This document shows positions 44,758-59,469 of a stretch of DNA of 64,000 bases, piece by piece. Position 1 is the first letter of the stretch. Every line of letters begins with the position of its first letter. The position numbers and the translations under genes are program-made. The notes beneath the pieces were generated by a model that had not been told where the DNA came from, searched no databases, and was given only the letters and a program-made list of their open reading frames with translations. The stretch is from Isoetes taiwanensis (Eukaryota > Streptophyta > Lycopodiopsida > Isoetales > Isoetaceae), in assembly GCA_021234155.1 (NCBI GenBank), contig JAJEKV010000015.1, forward strand, positions 11,182,101-11,246,100. Direction: 5' to 3'.

Positions 44758-46281
44758 TGTGACGTCCCCTACTCATATACGGTGCACTCACCATATACAA
44801 ACAGGAATTCATCCCCCATACTAGCATGCTAATACAGGGCCCTCCACGTATCACTGCAACCTTGAAGAGTTCCAGTGGGAAGAATGAAGGGGTCATTTAC
44901 CCTGTCTCCCTCAGGGCCTACCTAAGCTGCGAAAGTGTAATATACATGTCAGTAGTACATACATCAACATCATATGACCATCACGAAAGATGGTTCACCA
45001 CATATCTGCATAGACAGAGATCAGTACATCACATATGGAATCCTACCCAAGGCTCAGACACAGGGATGGACTGACAAGCTTGGGTCTCCAGAGGTCATTG
45101 CAGACATAATTCATGGCAATAGATTTGGCTGGCATAAGAACATGGCTTAGGGTAGTCCACTCTATCCACCCCTCCTATGCACACTTTGCAGAGTAGGTTG
45201 AAAAGTGTTGGGACCTGACTGTAGCCCACCGGATGCATAGCCAAAGGGGCTATTCCTGGGTTGCATCTCCCCAGTTCCGATGGGGCAGGTAGGGATCACT
45301 CCCACCAGAGATCTGCGTACTGACTCAAGGTGACTAGAGGGCCACTGCTCGTACTCGACTTGAACTCCATGGAAGGTGTCCACCACCCCAAGAGTATCGA
45401 ACCCATGCAAAGCCCTCACGCAGTGGCAGAGCATTAGGTCTAGTGCACAATAGTCCCCGATAGGCCTTACTACCAGAGGGACGTGATCATGAGTCAGGAC
45501 ATGAACCTCCTTGTAAGCCAGTCTGGCCCCTTCACCTACAACCAGGTGTGGCTCTTGTACACAGGCCGCATTTACAGTGCATTAAAGAGGCTAGCTAGGA
45601 GCATCAACTACTAGGCCTTAAGGTCTCTACCCCCCTTCCCAATACAATGAGTCCACAGAGATACATCATCACATACATATCACCAAAGAACTAAAGAAGA
45701 AGAAGAAGAAGAAGAAGAGATTTTAACGCCACGCCACAAGGCAGCGTCCTATCGGACATGTGAAACTTTACAACACACCCAGATGGGTCCTGCCCCCACC
45801 ACTTTACATTGGTGAAGTGGGTCCTTCCCCCACCAATTTTACATTGCATGGCGACTTTCACAACGAGGCGTTGAACCCGTGACCTTGGGTATGGCAGTTT
45901 AACGTCTTACCACAAAGAACAAGATCTAATCTAAATCACAGAGTTAGGTTCTTTAGTTATGGCTCAATATCTAGAGATCTACTAAGGGTTAGGGCTAGGG
46001 TTTCCCATTATCCCTTTAAGCATGTGGGATAATTGGATGTGGCCCACTTGCCTTTATTAACTAGGTGGCATAAAGTGTACACATGGGTAAATGTGTACAC
46101 ATGGATAAATGTGCACATGAGTAAATGTGCACATAAATAAATGTACACACTTTGCAAGTTGCCCCCTAGGGTGCTACTTGCTGGCTACACATCGGCGTAC
46201 ACGTCAATCGGGATGGCGTGTACGCGTGACGAGGTAGTACAGTATACGTCTTAGGACCGTATACTGTGCTGGAACGTCACA
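44758..46281. mobile_element. Solo LTR, 1524 bp, with 5-bp target duplication
   Basis: Starts TGTGACGT and ends ACGTCACA, an 8-bp perfect terminal inversion with TG...CA ends. It is flanked by GAAAG on both sides (44753-44757 and 46282-46286), the 5-bp duplication expected of LTR-retrotransposon integration. There is no primer site or internal region, so unequal recombination between two LTRs probably removed the body. Another dispersed element, a SINE, lies inside. Confidence 0.8.
45692..45912 (-). mobile_element. tRNA-derived SINE with 8-bp target duplication
   Basis: On the minus strand the element begins TGGTAAGACGTTAAACTG (A-box-like). It has GGTCACGGGTTCAACGCC (B-box) about 40 nt later and ends in a (TTC)n tail (GAA units, 45694-45718 on the plus strand). 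CAAAGAAC occurs on both sides (45684-45691 and 45913-45920). The body contains a GTGGGGG...GGACCCA repeat. This structure, with an internal RNA polymerase III promoter and no ORF, is that of a plant SINE. Confidence 0.8.
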
Positions 46282-46369
46282 GAAAGTACCAGTTTTAAAA
46301 GTACCCAGTGTAGGTACTTTTGAGGGTTCCGAAAATGGTACAACGTAGCATGCTTTTACCCTAAAGAAT

Positions 46370-46767
46370 TTTTTTGTTGATATTAATTCTACGTGGCAAT
46401 CTTAAAATTTGTTTACAATGCTCAGACAGGAGGCATAGTCTCGTGCCGATATGTTATTACGCCATCACTAATGCTCTTGCAAGGTTTATAGAAGGAACTT
46501 ACTTTTGATTTCAGGACTCTTGTAAGATATCTGTATGCTTCTGCTATCAGATGCGACGTTGCAATGTTTCATAGATTTTGATACAAAAAGAAGAATCGTC
46601 CAAAAGGAAAAAAGGTCTGGACAAAATCGCCGGAATAGGTCTTTGTCCTTTTCTTTAAAAAAATAGATCTCGCCTCTAGATTGCTCATGTAGTTGAAAGA
46701 ACTCAAACAGATTCTGGTGTCTCAAAACAATCTCTCGGATTTTCACTCTTGAAACATATTTCTGAGG

Positions 46768-46803
<36 letters not shown>

Positions 46804-48050
46804 GGCGAGAATACTTACTGTTGGTGCAAATCTATGATGAAGAATACTGTGTTTGTTGTATACGAACTTATCCTAGGCAGATAAGGTGAAGTAAAATGAT
46901 ACTAGTGAATGGTCGGAGTGAAAACAAGAATCGTGGTGGCGCCACTCCTCATTATTTAGGAGAAAATTACATGATTTAAATTTTTTAAAGTAGGTGTAAT
47001 TTCAACAAAAATATCTTTACTGATTACATTTGAAAATTGTTTTTACAAGTTTTTTTGTTGGGCGGAAAGAGTCTTACTGAAAAATAGGGGGTTTTTTTCT
47101 TGTGTGCAGTGAACCATTGGGAGTCCATGAAAATGAAAAGGAGAAGCTATAAATAAGAAGGGTAATGTGATTAAGGCCATGAGTTTCATAAGGCAAACAA
47201 ATTTTTTAACAATTTTAAGGCAAACAAATTTTTTAACAACCAACTAATCAGACTGAAATAGAATTGGATAGTCGCTTACCTGTCTGCAAACGCACCAACA
47301 GAAAAGAATAAAGTGATACAGCCTTTCTGTTCTGATTCTTTCTGTTCTGTAGGCTGGATCTGAAGCTAGGCAAGGCCGATTTGAACGAGTTTCAACGAGT
47401 TTCTAGTAGCGAAAATTGGACTGTCGTGTATCTACTCCGAGATGTAGTAAACCCGGATACATGTCCGGGTTAACCACTGTTATCCGAGCTAACCACTGTG
47501 TTTTGGCCAGGATAACCACGTGGTGAACGAAGCGTGGGAATGTATTTTGGCATGCTGATCTTTGAATAGAACTTGCAATCAGCTTCTTGAATGGTTTAAT
47601 CTGTGGTTTAATCACCATTGGAATCACCTTGCGAGGCTCTACAAACCCCATTCTATCAAGAGAACAGGAGATTTGAGCACGAATCAAGCAAAATCAGTGA
47701 AAAAACATGCAGAAACCATTGTCTTTTGAGCTTGAAACTGAGAAATAGTGGTTCACCCGGACATGTGTCTGGGTTTACCATATCCCGGAGTAGATTTACA
47801 GCCATCGGCTAAAATCGAAATCCGATGGGGTATTTCGAAGATCTCATTGGAGCCCCTCTTTCGTTTTCGCCTGTAGAAAGAATGTGTGGACAATGTAAAG
47901 CAGAGCCTTTACAAAGTTCAAAGAAAAAGGGAAAAATAAGGAAGAGCTTTACCTCGTATTCTTCCTCGAATTTGAGAATCGGAGCTCAGACGTTATACTC
48001 TGCTGCATGAAATGCCGACTTGGCAACAACTCCCATGGATCTGAAGCTGC
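46370..48050. other. Unassigned sequence with a long A tract
   Basis: 46769-46797 is a run of about 29 A. A minus-strand frame upstream of it (46746-46486) is uncertain. 47400-47480 and 47730-47800 contain an inverted ACCCGGA(T/C)A...TGT(C)CGGGT pair (GATACATGTCCGGGTTAACC against CACCCGGACATGTGTC). No gene is called. Confidence 0.45.
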
Positions 48051-48051
48051 A

Positions 48052-51659
<3,608 letters not shown>

Positions 51660-51660
<1 letters not shown>

Positions 51661-51703
51661 AATAGAATAGAATAGTTTTTTTATCGTCACTGAGACCAAT
51701 AAG
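51660..51703 (-). mobile_element. LINE 3'-end remnant
   Basis: Repeated GAATA units then TTTTTTTATCGTCACTGAGACCAATA match, reversed, the tail and terminal block of the microsatellite-tailed LINE family. Confidence 0.65.
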
Positions 51704-52029
51704 GGGAAACCGGAAAAGCAAAATTGGATCATTTTGTGTGTGCCTGTGGTGGTCGCCGGATAGGCAGAACCCCAAATTTGCTGCAGAAACCGGATCTGCT
51801 TGTTTTCTATTCATGATGTGTAGGATGAGTATTTGTGTGATTGTGCTATCTTGGTTGCTTAAGCCAAGATTTAGAATGAATGATGATTTAGAATTAGCGC
51901 AAAGAAAATCCGGTGACCTTCTCTAGCCTTTCGATCGTCTAAATAATTTCGAATTTGATGCATTCTTGTGTTAGTTTCTTTGTTAGTTGGTAGCATCTTA
52001 CCTCTTTCACAAGTACACACAAATGCTCT

Positions 52030-52345
52030 GTTTCCAACACAAGACCATTTTGGAAATAGATAATTTCTGATGCAGAGAAAAGATTTTATACAAGCATTTC
52101 TGTGTAAGAAACACATATCAGAAAGCGCTGGCAAATTTGGAGAAAAACGCCACCTTCTGATGTAGAAAGAACAGATTTTATACAAGCATTTCTGTGCAGG
52201 AAATACATATCAGGAAGTGCTGGCAAATTTGGAGAAAAACGCCACATTCTGATATAGAGAGAACAATTTATACAAGCATTTCTGTGTAAGAAATCCATAA
52301 TCAGGAAGTGCCGACAGATTTGGAGAAAAATGCCACAAAATCATC
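52030..52345. repeat. ~85-bp tandem repeat, about 3.5 units
   Basis: Units contain ATACAAGCATTTCTGTG, AAGAAAYACATATCAGRAAG, GCTGGCAAATTTGGAG and AAAAACGCCAC. Two units of the same repeat occur at 42940-43085. The small ORF at 52301-52507 runs into the last unit. Confidence 0.9.
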
Positions 52346-52507
52346 GAAAATAGCCCTTTTAATTCGTCCCCTTTTGGGGAGACTAAAGCTTCCAGTAGAA
52401 TGCTTGGCCTTTAGAATTTCATGCAGCTCCTGCTTCAGCTTCTGATCACCGGGAGCATTTTTCTGCACAAATTCATCCACAGCCTGAGCTTCTTTTCGTT
52501 CCGGCAT
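52301..52507 (-). CDS. 68-codon ORF, paralogue of 27963-28139
   Basis: From ATG at 52507: MPERKEAQAVDEFVQKNAPG, DQKLKQELHEILKAKHSTGS, FSLPKRGRIKRAIFDDFVAF, then FSKSVGTS and a stop. It is charged, probably helical in the middle and basic before the final FDDFVAFF segment. It aligns over about 45 residues with the ORF at 27963-28139 and is also followed by a tandem repeat. The last residues overlap the first repeat unit. No domain is recognised. It could be the residue of an element-borne gene or a real small protein. The alignment between two loci 24 kb apart is the main support. Confidence 0.45.
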   Translation of the reverse strand: MPERKEAQAVDEFVQKNAPGDQKLKQELHEILKAKHSTGSFSLPKRGRIKRAIFDDFVAFFSKSVGTS

Positions 52508-53193
52508 TTTTTCGCAACAAAAATTTAACTTAGCAGACGGCTAACTTAGCGGGCTTTAAAAACATTTATTTCTCCGATTATACATTCTTTCGTATCATAC
52601 GAGACACCGTATTTCATACAAGAGGCATAACTTACTGGTTTTTTTCCTCATTTGTGAAATCCCCATGGCATGTTCCCACTGGGGTTGCCCACTTTCATCA
52701 TGTTGTTCAAATAATTAGAAAAGGATTGGTCCCATTCATCATGTCACTGGCTAAGGACATTGACTGGGTCATTGATGAGATTTGATGAGATTCGAGAGGC
52801 CCAGATATTGAGTAGTCATGAGATTAGTTTGGTAAGATGATTCTCACTTAAGAAAATTTTGTCAAACCTAGTTCTTAGGGCGCCATCTTTCAGAAAGAGC
52901 CTTACCTACTTGTCACTTGCACTCATCCAACTAAACTAATAGACATGGGATTACACTTCAGATGGCGTTTTGACATTCTATAGATAGTCAAAAGAGTATT
53001 GGACGAAAATCATTAAACAAAAAGATTTTCAAAGATAACTAAGACAATATTGCAATCATGGCCTATTGTTTTGATCATAATTAGTATAAGTGAAGAAAAT
53101 AATGCGGGTTTATGCATATATACTAGCTCTATATAATCTATCTAAAGTCAAGGTTTTATCATTATTAGTTTCGATATTAAGTATCTTCATATG

Positions 53194-53565
53194 TCCTACA
53201 TAAAAGAAAGGTTTGTTTGCCTCCCATAATCCATATAGACTCTCTTCTAGAACCTATCCTTTAATTGCTAAAATTTAATACATTGAGATACTATTAGCAA
53301 ACAATTTCCACAATATATAGCAAGGTAAATAACATCCACTCTAGCAAACATCAAGATTTGTCGTTCACTAGAAATATTTCCTATGTAAAAGAAAGGTTTG
53401 TTTGCCTCCCATAATCCTTGTAAAACATTGGACTCTCTTCTAGGACCTGTCCTTTATTTGCTAAAATTTAATACATTGAGATACTGTTAGCAAACAATTT
53501 CCACAATATATAGCAAAGCAAATAACATCCTTTAGCAAACATCAAGATTTGTCCTTTTAATAACA
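53194..53565 (+). repeat. 184-bp tandem duplication
   Basis: Two copies start at about 53201 and 53385 (TAAAAGAAAGGTTTGTTTGC) and share the whole unit through CAAACATCAAGATTTGTC, with a few substitutions and small indels. Nothing gene-like is seen in 52520-54250 otherwise. Confidence 0.9.
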
Positions 53566-54779
53566 TCCAATATTTCACATGATTTTTCAAAAGAGTAACT
53601 CACTTAAATTAAAGGTAAATATAACCACAGAAACCCCTACTTTAGCACACACTTTAGTGCGACACAGTGAGCTCCTCAATTTTCACGCTTGTTGCCCAAT
53701 GCACATGAGCATGGTATTTTCGTTCCTAATCATACCATGAACTAAGGGCGCGTATGACAAATGTAACACTGGAGACATGATAACTCTTGACACCATTTTT
53801 AGGCATTTGGCGACATGGTGATCAAATGCATACCACGGGATCAATTTCTGTGAATACATTGATGATACTATAATAGATAACTTCAATAATCAAAATAATT
53901 ACAAAAGCAAATAAAGTCTATTCTTGCCAATATTTGTTGTTGAAGTTGCACATATGGACGTTAAAGGGGCACACATTTACTAGTACTAGTTATATAGTCT
54001 TTTTATATTTGTTACAATTTTAATTTGGACCGTCATATGAAAAGTGAAAATAGATGGCTGGGATAGAGGGATAAACATAGAATGGTGTGACGAGTTCAAA
54101 TATAGAAAAGATTTCCTTATTCTAGTCATGCAAAAATAGAGGAAGTTTCAAAGCAACTCATTGTTCTTTTCTAGTTGGTCTGAAATGGCACAGCCCTCCC
54201 CTTGAAGACCAATCATCAATGCCACTTATATTTATTCATATTTCTCATTAACCTTGCAACCTAATGACATCCCGCATCTTGATAACCCCTTCCTGCCTCA
54301 ACTGCGTTTGGATTACGATCATGAGGAGTCCTATGCTGAGATCCTCAAAGGGGATCTAGTCAAAATTCTGCATCTTCCAACATTACAACAACAGACTGGC
54401 CAATTGATCGCTGTACACCTAACTGTTGCCAAAAGACGCTTTTGGAGGATCTGCCCACAGAGGCCCTCTTACACTGCAAGCTTTCCATAGTTCGATGGCT
54501 TGATGCTGAATGTAAAGAACTTAAACATTGGCTTCGACTAGTCGCTAACCCCACTTTGCAAGCACATGCGTGTCAAACAAAACCAAACTTTCCTCAAATG
54601 CAAGAAGGTCCAAAACATTGCAAAGCATTAGCTGGAAATGTTCTACCTCTTGCTAAGAAATTTTCGAGAAGAATTCTACAGAAGCCTCTGCAGCCTAAAT
54701 AGAATATCCCTACATTATGGAGTTTATGATCCTCTCAGAGTTCACATTGAGGTACCCTTACAAATGGGGCCCAACACTA

Positions 54780-55070
54780 GTAATCACAGAGGTAGGAGTT
54801 GCTCAGGGCTTGCAGCATCTCGCCAATGGCAAGGCTGCAGACTTAGATGCCATGTAGACAGAGCTACTCAAGTGGGCAGGGCCAAAAATTGTCCCCCTCC
54901 TAACTGGGGTGTTCAATATAGTACTTCAGAAAAACATTTCCCCACAGTGGACCATCAGTAGAATGGTTCCCATCTATAAAGCATGAGATCCTCACTGCCG
55001 AGCCAACTGTCACATGATCATGGTCAGCTCACTATTTGCAAAACTGGTTGCTAGCATTCTGCAGCAGTGC
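54780..55070 (+). pseudogene. LINE reverse transcriptase N-terminal fragment
   Basis: One frame with two stops reads GVAQGLQHLANGKAADLDAM, TELLKWAGPKIVPLLTGVFN, SPQWTISRMVPIYKA and ANCHMIMVSSLFAKLVASIL. This is the finger region of a LINE RT (K-A-x-D/G...W...P+KxxD...Y/H...I...S...KL). It lies upstream of the STIDHIF segment of copy C in protein order, so it could be a diverged member of the same family. The preceding 54254-54760 contains open frames of unknown nature, one containing REEFYRSL. Confidence 0.65.
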
Positions 55071-55125
55071 CCATCTCACTGTAAGAGGCCTCCCATCGAA
55101 GCAAGTAGATACTCGTTTCAATATT

Positions 55126-55300
55126 GATCAAGGATATTTCAAGGGGAAGCCTTAAAAGGTTTGCTAGCTTTCCTGACCATAGGCTTCTAGCTTACCTTTG
55201 GCAACTATACATCCTACTACACCAGCAATAGTTGCCAAATCTCAGCCACAACACTAGCTAAGAATTTCGTTAAGCCCTGGCCATGAGTTTTCTACAAAGG
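55126..55300 (+). repeat. Dispersed repeat, partner at 63580-63745
   Basis: Both copies share AAAAGGTTTGCTAGCTT, CCTGACCATAGGCTTCTAGC, TACATCCT, ACCAGCAA and GGCCATGAG in the same order and orientation. Confidence 0.8.
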
Positions 55301-56350
55301 AATGAGTTAACCAATTTGGAGGTACCAATTTAATTCTAGCTCCCATAGGAATCCCAAAGAAAGCTTCCACAAGATTTATAGTGAAGCCTGCCTTCTTATG
55401 GTAAATCCATATCACTGGCAATTGGATTCATCCAGCACAATAACTCACCAGATTATCCCAGCTTCACTCTGCTATGATTCTTGCATGCAGAGGTACTTAC
55501 GCCCTTCCCTAATCAGCTATCCTCCATCTGATTACAGTTTCTGTCTGATCTGCCACTCTCAGACTGTAACCAATCTGGCACCTAGTTTTCTTTGACGAAA
55601 GCCCCTGCAAACATGGCAAAGCCACGTGGCAACATTTCAGATCAGAGGTTGATGGGCCTGTCCAAGACAAGCCCCATCTGTCACAGGCCACAATCGACAA
55701 CTTCTACTGCTTGATACTCGTGGCAGAGCCATGATGGTGCCTGCCCCACTATTTGGGGGCTCACCCATTTAATTTTAATGGTTCAACCACCATTACCTAA
55801 TGCTACCCAATATTTGTCACCACTAAATCTATGCCACTTAGGGTTATAGCATAATCTCAAGGGTTAAGGCATGTTATTCCCTAGTCTGCCAAGCCATGGT
55901 GCACCACGATAACCTAGACTAGAGAATATGCGACCATTAAATATTTCACAGCCTAATACACGATTGGAATATTATATTATGCCAGAACAGACATGCATGC
56001 CAAATATATATAAACTTGGTCTGATAATAATTAAGTGTAATATCATTCCCCCCTTGAGATTCTTGTCCTTAAGAACGAGCTCCAGACCATTGAGCCAACA
56101 CATCCAGATATTGATTCATGAAACGACGACTCTCCCACATCGCCTTTGAGATATGTCTATGTTTCCATTTCACCAAAAATTCCATTGGTCTCTCTGGCGG
56201 ATCTGCACCATCCGAGAATTCAATATTCTTTCATGAGTAGGAATTCTATTCAATTCTACCATGGATTTGTTAGACGGTACAACATTCGCAAATTTCCAAG
56301 AGCTGGCCGCAACAGGCTCACATGGAAAACTAGATTCATGAATGTCTATG
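55301..56350. other. Unassigned sequence
   Basis: No LTR or primer site for the downstream gypsy element could be identified here and no gene is seen. Confidence 0.4.
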
Positions 56351-56351
56351 A

Positions 56352-56648
56352 ATGACAATCCAGCATGTACCAAGAGGAGAAAATGAAGAGGCTGATCAGC
56401 TGTGCAAGAGAGCCTTGTTTGAATTTCTGAGCATAGGAGCTATTGACGAAGAAAATATGGAGGATAGTGAGTTGGAGCAGATGTGTCCCATCCTAATGAT
56501 AGACACAAGCGAGGAGAAATTTGTGAGAGATGTGCAGATCACGAAGAATGATGAGATTAGAACCTTGAGTGTGGGAATCACTACTTCAAAAGACGCCCTT
56601 CAACAATACACTGATACCTTTCAAGAGTACGCAGACACATTTGCTTAG
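56352..56648 (+). pseudogene. RNase H-like tail and linker upstream of RT
   Basis: The frame starts MTIQHVPRGENEEADQLCKR, which resembles the C-terminal signature of RNase H domains (HVPR-x-x-N-x-x-AD-x-L). A linker follows, leading without a break into QYTDTFQEYADTFA. A TAG then replaces the expected Trp codon before NYSELKGIPNHV, the usual entry to a gypsy RT. No more of an RNase H fold is legible upstream. Confidence 0.5.
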
Positions 56649-58153
56649 AACTACTCTGAGTTAAAGGGAATACCTAATCATGTTGGGGAATTCAGTATAG
56701 AACTAAAAGAAGGGGCCAAACCAATAGCGCAGAGACTCAGGAGGATTAACCCAGCCTTGGAACCCCTAATTAAATTGGAGCTAGACAAAATGTTGCGGGC
56801 TGGTTTGATCAGATACATTGCAAATCCTGATTGGGTGTCGTGTATAGTGCCAGTGAGAAAGAAGAATAAGAGTCTGAGAATCTGTGTAGATTACCAGGAA
56901 CTAAACAAGGCCACCAAAAAAGATTTTTATCCTTTGCCTTTTCTAGAGGAGGTGCTTTATGCAGTGGCTGGAAATGACATGTACTCATTCCTAGACGGTT
57001 TTTCAGGATTCAATCAGATAGCAGTCAAGGAAGAAGATCAATCAAAAACATCCTTTATTACACTTTGAGGAACATTTGCCATGGTAAAAATGTCGTTCGG
57101 ATTGATGAATGCACCTTCTGTTTTTCAGAGAACCATGGACAAAGTGTTTGATTCAATGCCAAAGGACAAGTTGAGAGTTTACTTGGACGATCTTTGCTTG
57201 GGAACACCCGGGGGGCAGCATTTATCTTTGTGCAGACCGTGTTGAGATTGTGCAGGGAATATAGCGTGTGCTTAAATCCCAAGAAGTGCATTTTTAATGT
57301 GGAAGAAGGGATATTGCTGGGACATAAAGTCTCAAAAGCAGGGGTGCAGGCAGCTCAAGAGAAAGTAGACATTATCAATGTGAGTTCTCTTCGGATCCAC
57401 GTGCCAAACTTCTCTCATATGATAGCCCCTATCACTAAATTGACAAGAGTAAGAGCAGTACCAACAGCTAAAAGCAAGGGAATGCGCGTTGAGTGGAATA
57501 GCACTTGTCAAGCAGCTTTTGAACAAATCTTAACCAATTTGAGTTCGACAAATGTCTTGGTGAAGCCTGATTATCATAAGCCAATTGAAGTTTACATAAC
57601 CGTAACAGCAAAAGCATTAGGGTTGGCGTTGATGCAAGGAAAGCGTGTCGCTGGAAAACAATGGAATCCCACTGAGAAAAAGTATCCCTTAAGTGAGAAA
57701 TATGCTGCAGCCTTAATATATTTAGTAGACAAACAGGGTTATATGTTTCTTCGACAAACGGTAGTGGTTTACATGAAACATGATCCAATGAAGTTTCTTA
57801 TGAGTAAGGGGAAGAAAAAAGACAAACTTTATCGGTGGGCAGCACGGCTGGTTGAGTATGACTTAAAGGTAGAAATATACACTAAAGACAAGGATCCCAG
57901 TGTATACCTACTATACGCCTTTTATCAGCATGATCTGATTAATGAAAGGAATGAATGTGTTGACAATGAAGAACAAACACCATCAGGATTGGCTATATCA
58001 GAAGTGACATTCATCAGCATGCAGAACTCGTGGATGGTACCTATTATGCAATATTTAACACAACAAATAGTTCTGGAGGGTTTCAATTTGCTTGAAATAT
58101 GTAATGGTAGGGAATGTGTTGTGCTTCAAAGACAGGTCAGGTCTTTACCTTAG
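56649..58153 (+). pseudogene. Gypsy reverse transcriptase and RNase H
   Basis: RT motifs: EFSIELKEGAKPIAQRLRRI, VPVRKKNKSLRICVDYQELN, FLDGFSGFNQIAVKEED (first catalytic Asp), and MSFGLMNAPSVFQRTMDKVF. The active-site box is VYLDDL. A TGA at 57066-57068 replaces the Trp before GTFA. A frameshift near 57195-57215 precedes the frame REYSVCLNPKKCIFNVEEGI, which then runs through LGHKVSKAGV into a connection and RNase H-like region. There, YITVTAKALGLALMQGK lacks the usual Asp, so RNase H is probably inactive. The element is inactive as sequenced. Confidence 0.9.
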
Positions 58154-59249
58154 GTGTCTCGATGAGGAAGAACAAGAATTGGTCATGGAAAAATGCCATG
58201 GAGGAGTATGTGGTGGACATTTCTCGAGCAAGGTTACAATGAACAAGGTTTTGAGAGCAGGCTACTACTGGCCTAGTATGTTCAAGGATTGCCATAACAA
58301 AGTTTTGAGATGTCAACAATGCCAAATGCATGGTAGGAGAATTTTGATGCCAGGCCCTCTCACACCTATAGTAACTCCTGGACCATTTCAAACTTGGGGT
58401 TTGGATTACATTGGAAGGCTAGAGCCACCTTCTTCAGGGCAGCACCATTATATTCTGGTGGCCACATACCTTTTCACGAAGTGGGCAGAAGCGGTTGCTT
58501 TGAGGGAAGCCACAGCCCAAGCTACAGCCAAATTCCTAGTTGAGAACATTTGTAGCAGTTTGGGGTGCCTTTCAAGCTGATAACAGATAGAGGGAGTCAT
58601 TTCATTACAATGTAGTGGAGAACATGTGCAAAACGATGAAGATAAAAAGCATACAAAAAGTAGCTCCTACTATCCGCATGGAAATGGACAGTCAGAAGCC
58701 ACAAACAAAGTGTTAAAAAACATCTTGAAGAAAACAGTGAGCATACATAGAAGAGATTGGCATGAGAAGCTGCATAATGCACTGTGGGCGTATAGAATGA
58801 TAGTTAAGCAAAGCACAGGGTTTACACCATATGAGCTGACATATGGGACAGAAGCACATTTACCAATCCATTTGGAGATACCTGTACTTGAAGTGATGTG
58901 CGAAGTCTTGCAAACAGATCGAGAAGCTCACCAACGTAGACTGGATGCGTTGCTCGAATTGGATGAAATGAGATTTGCTGCTCTAGATAGCATGATTATG
59001 AGTAAGAAGCGGATGCAAAAGAACTTTGAAAGAAAACATGGGAACCCAAGAAACTTTGAAGTGGGTGATCTGGTATTGAAATGGAATAAAGCACTTGAGG
59101 ATAAAGCACCAAAGTTTGCAGCCTTATGGGAGGAACCGTTTTTCATTAAAGGCAAAGCTGGTACTAATTCTTACATACTCACCGATGGAAATATGAAGCA
59201 GCTGCCCAACCCCGTCAATGTGCTCCATCTTAAAAAGTATTGGCCTTAG
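58092..59249 (+). pseudogene. Gypsy integrase
   Basis: The HHCC zinc motif is visible as CHGGVCGGHFSSKVTMNK and CHNKVLRCQQCQMHGR. The core follows: FQTWGLDYIGRLEPP (first Asp), then after a frameshift near 58570 GVPFKLITDRGSHFIT (second Asp). The glutamate is in YYPHGNGQSEATNKVLKNIL. The C-terminal part (207 codons, 58626-59249) has WAYRMIVKQSTGFTPYELTY, FEVGDLVLKWNKALEDKAPK and VLHLKKYWP. It would catalyse insertion of cDNA into the host genome. At least two frameshifts or stops break it. Confidence 0.9.
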
Positions 59250-59348
59250 TGGGCTGAAGGGACCAGCCCATATTTTGTTTGGGCATAAATGTTGCACATT
59301 CTGTGCAACATATTTCTACAGTTCTTTTTACTAACGTTCTGCACTCTT

Positions 59349-59462
59349 AGTTTCAGGTATGTCAAGTTGTAGAAGACAAGTTTCAATTTAGTTCAAGCAA
59401 ATCTAAGTTTCAGGTATGTCAAGTTGTAGAAGACAAGTTTCAATTTAGTTCAAGTGTTAAGA
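59349..59462 (+). repeat. 57-bp tandem duplication
   Basis: AGTTTCAGGTATGTCAAGTT at 59349 and again at 59406. Two almost perfect copies lie downstream of the gypsy integrase. Confidence 0.95.
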
Positions 59463-59469
59463 AGCTCAA

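Larger units (their letters stand above)
44522..46361. mobile_element. MITE split by a solo LTR
   Basis: GGGTGAAAGCATGCTAGGG at 44522 and its inverted partner ending GCATGCTTTTACCC at 46361 continue as imperfect inverted repeats for about 85 bp (GTACCAT, AAAAGTACCCAGCACTGGGT and counterparts). TAAA flanks both ends (44518-44521 and 46362-46365). Removing the nested LTR leaves about 310 bp without coding sequence, the size of a MITE. The superfamily is uncertain. Confidence 0.65.
56352..59249 (+). mobile_element. Ty3/gypsy retrotransposon, pol region, no chromodomain
   Basis: RNase H-like tail, RT, RNase H and integrase lie in order on the plus strand with many stops and frameshifts. The integrase C-terminus ends KKYWP without a chromodomain, as in non-chromoviral Tat/Athila-like plant gypsy elements. 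Gag, protease and both LTRs were not found. The 57-bp duplication at 59349-59462 lies in the 3' non-coding part. Confidence 0.85.
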
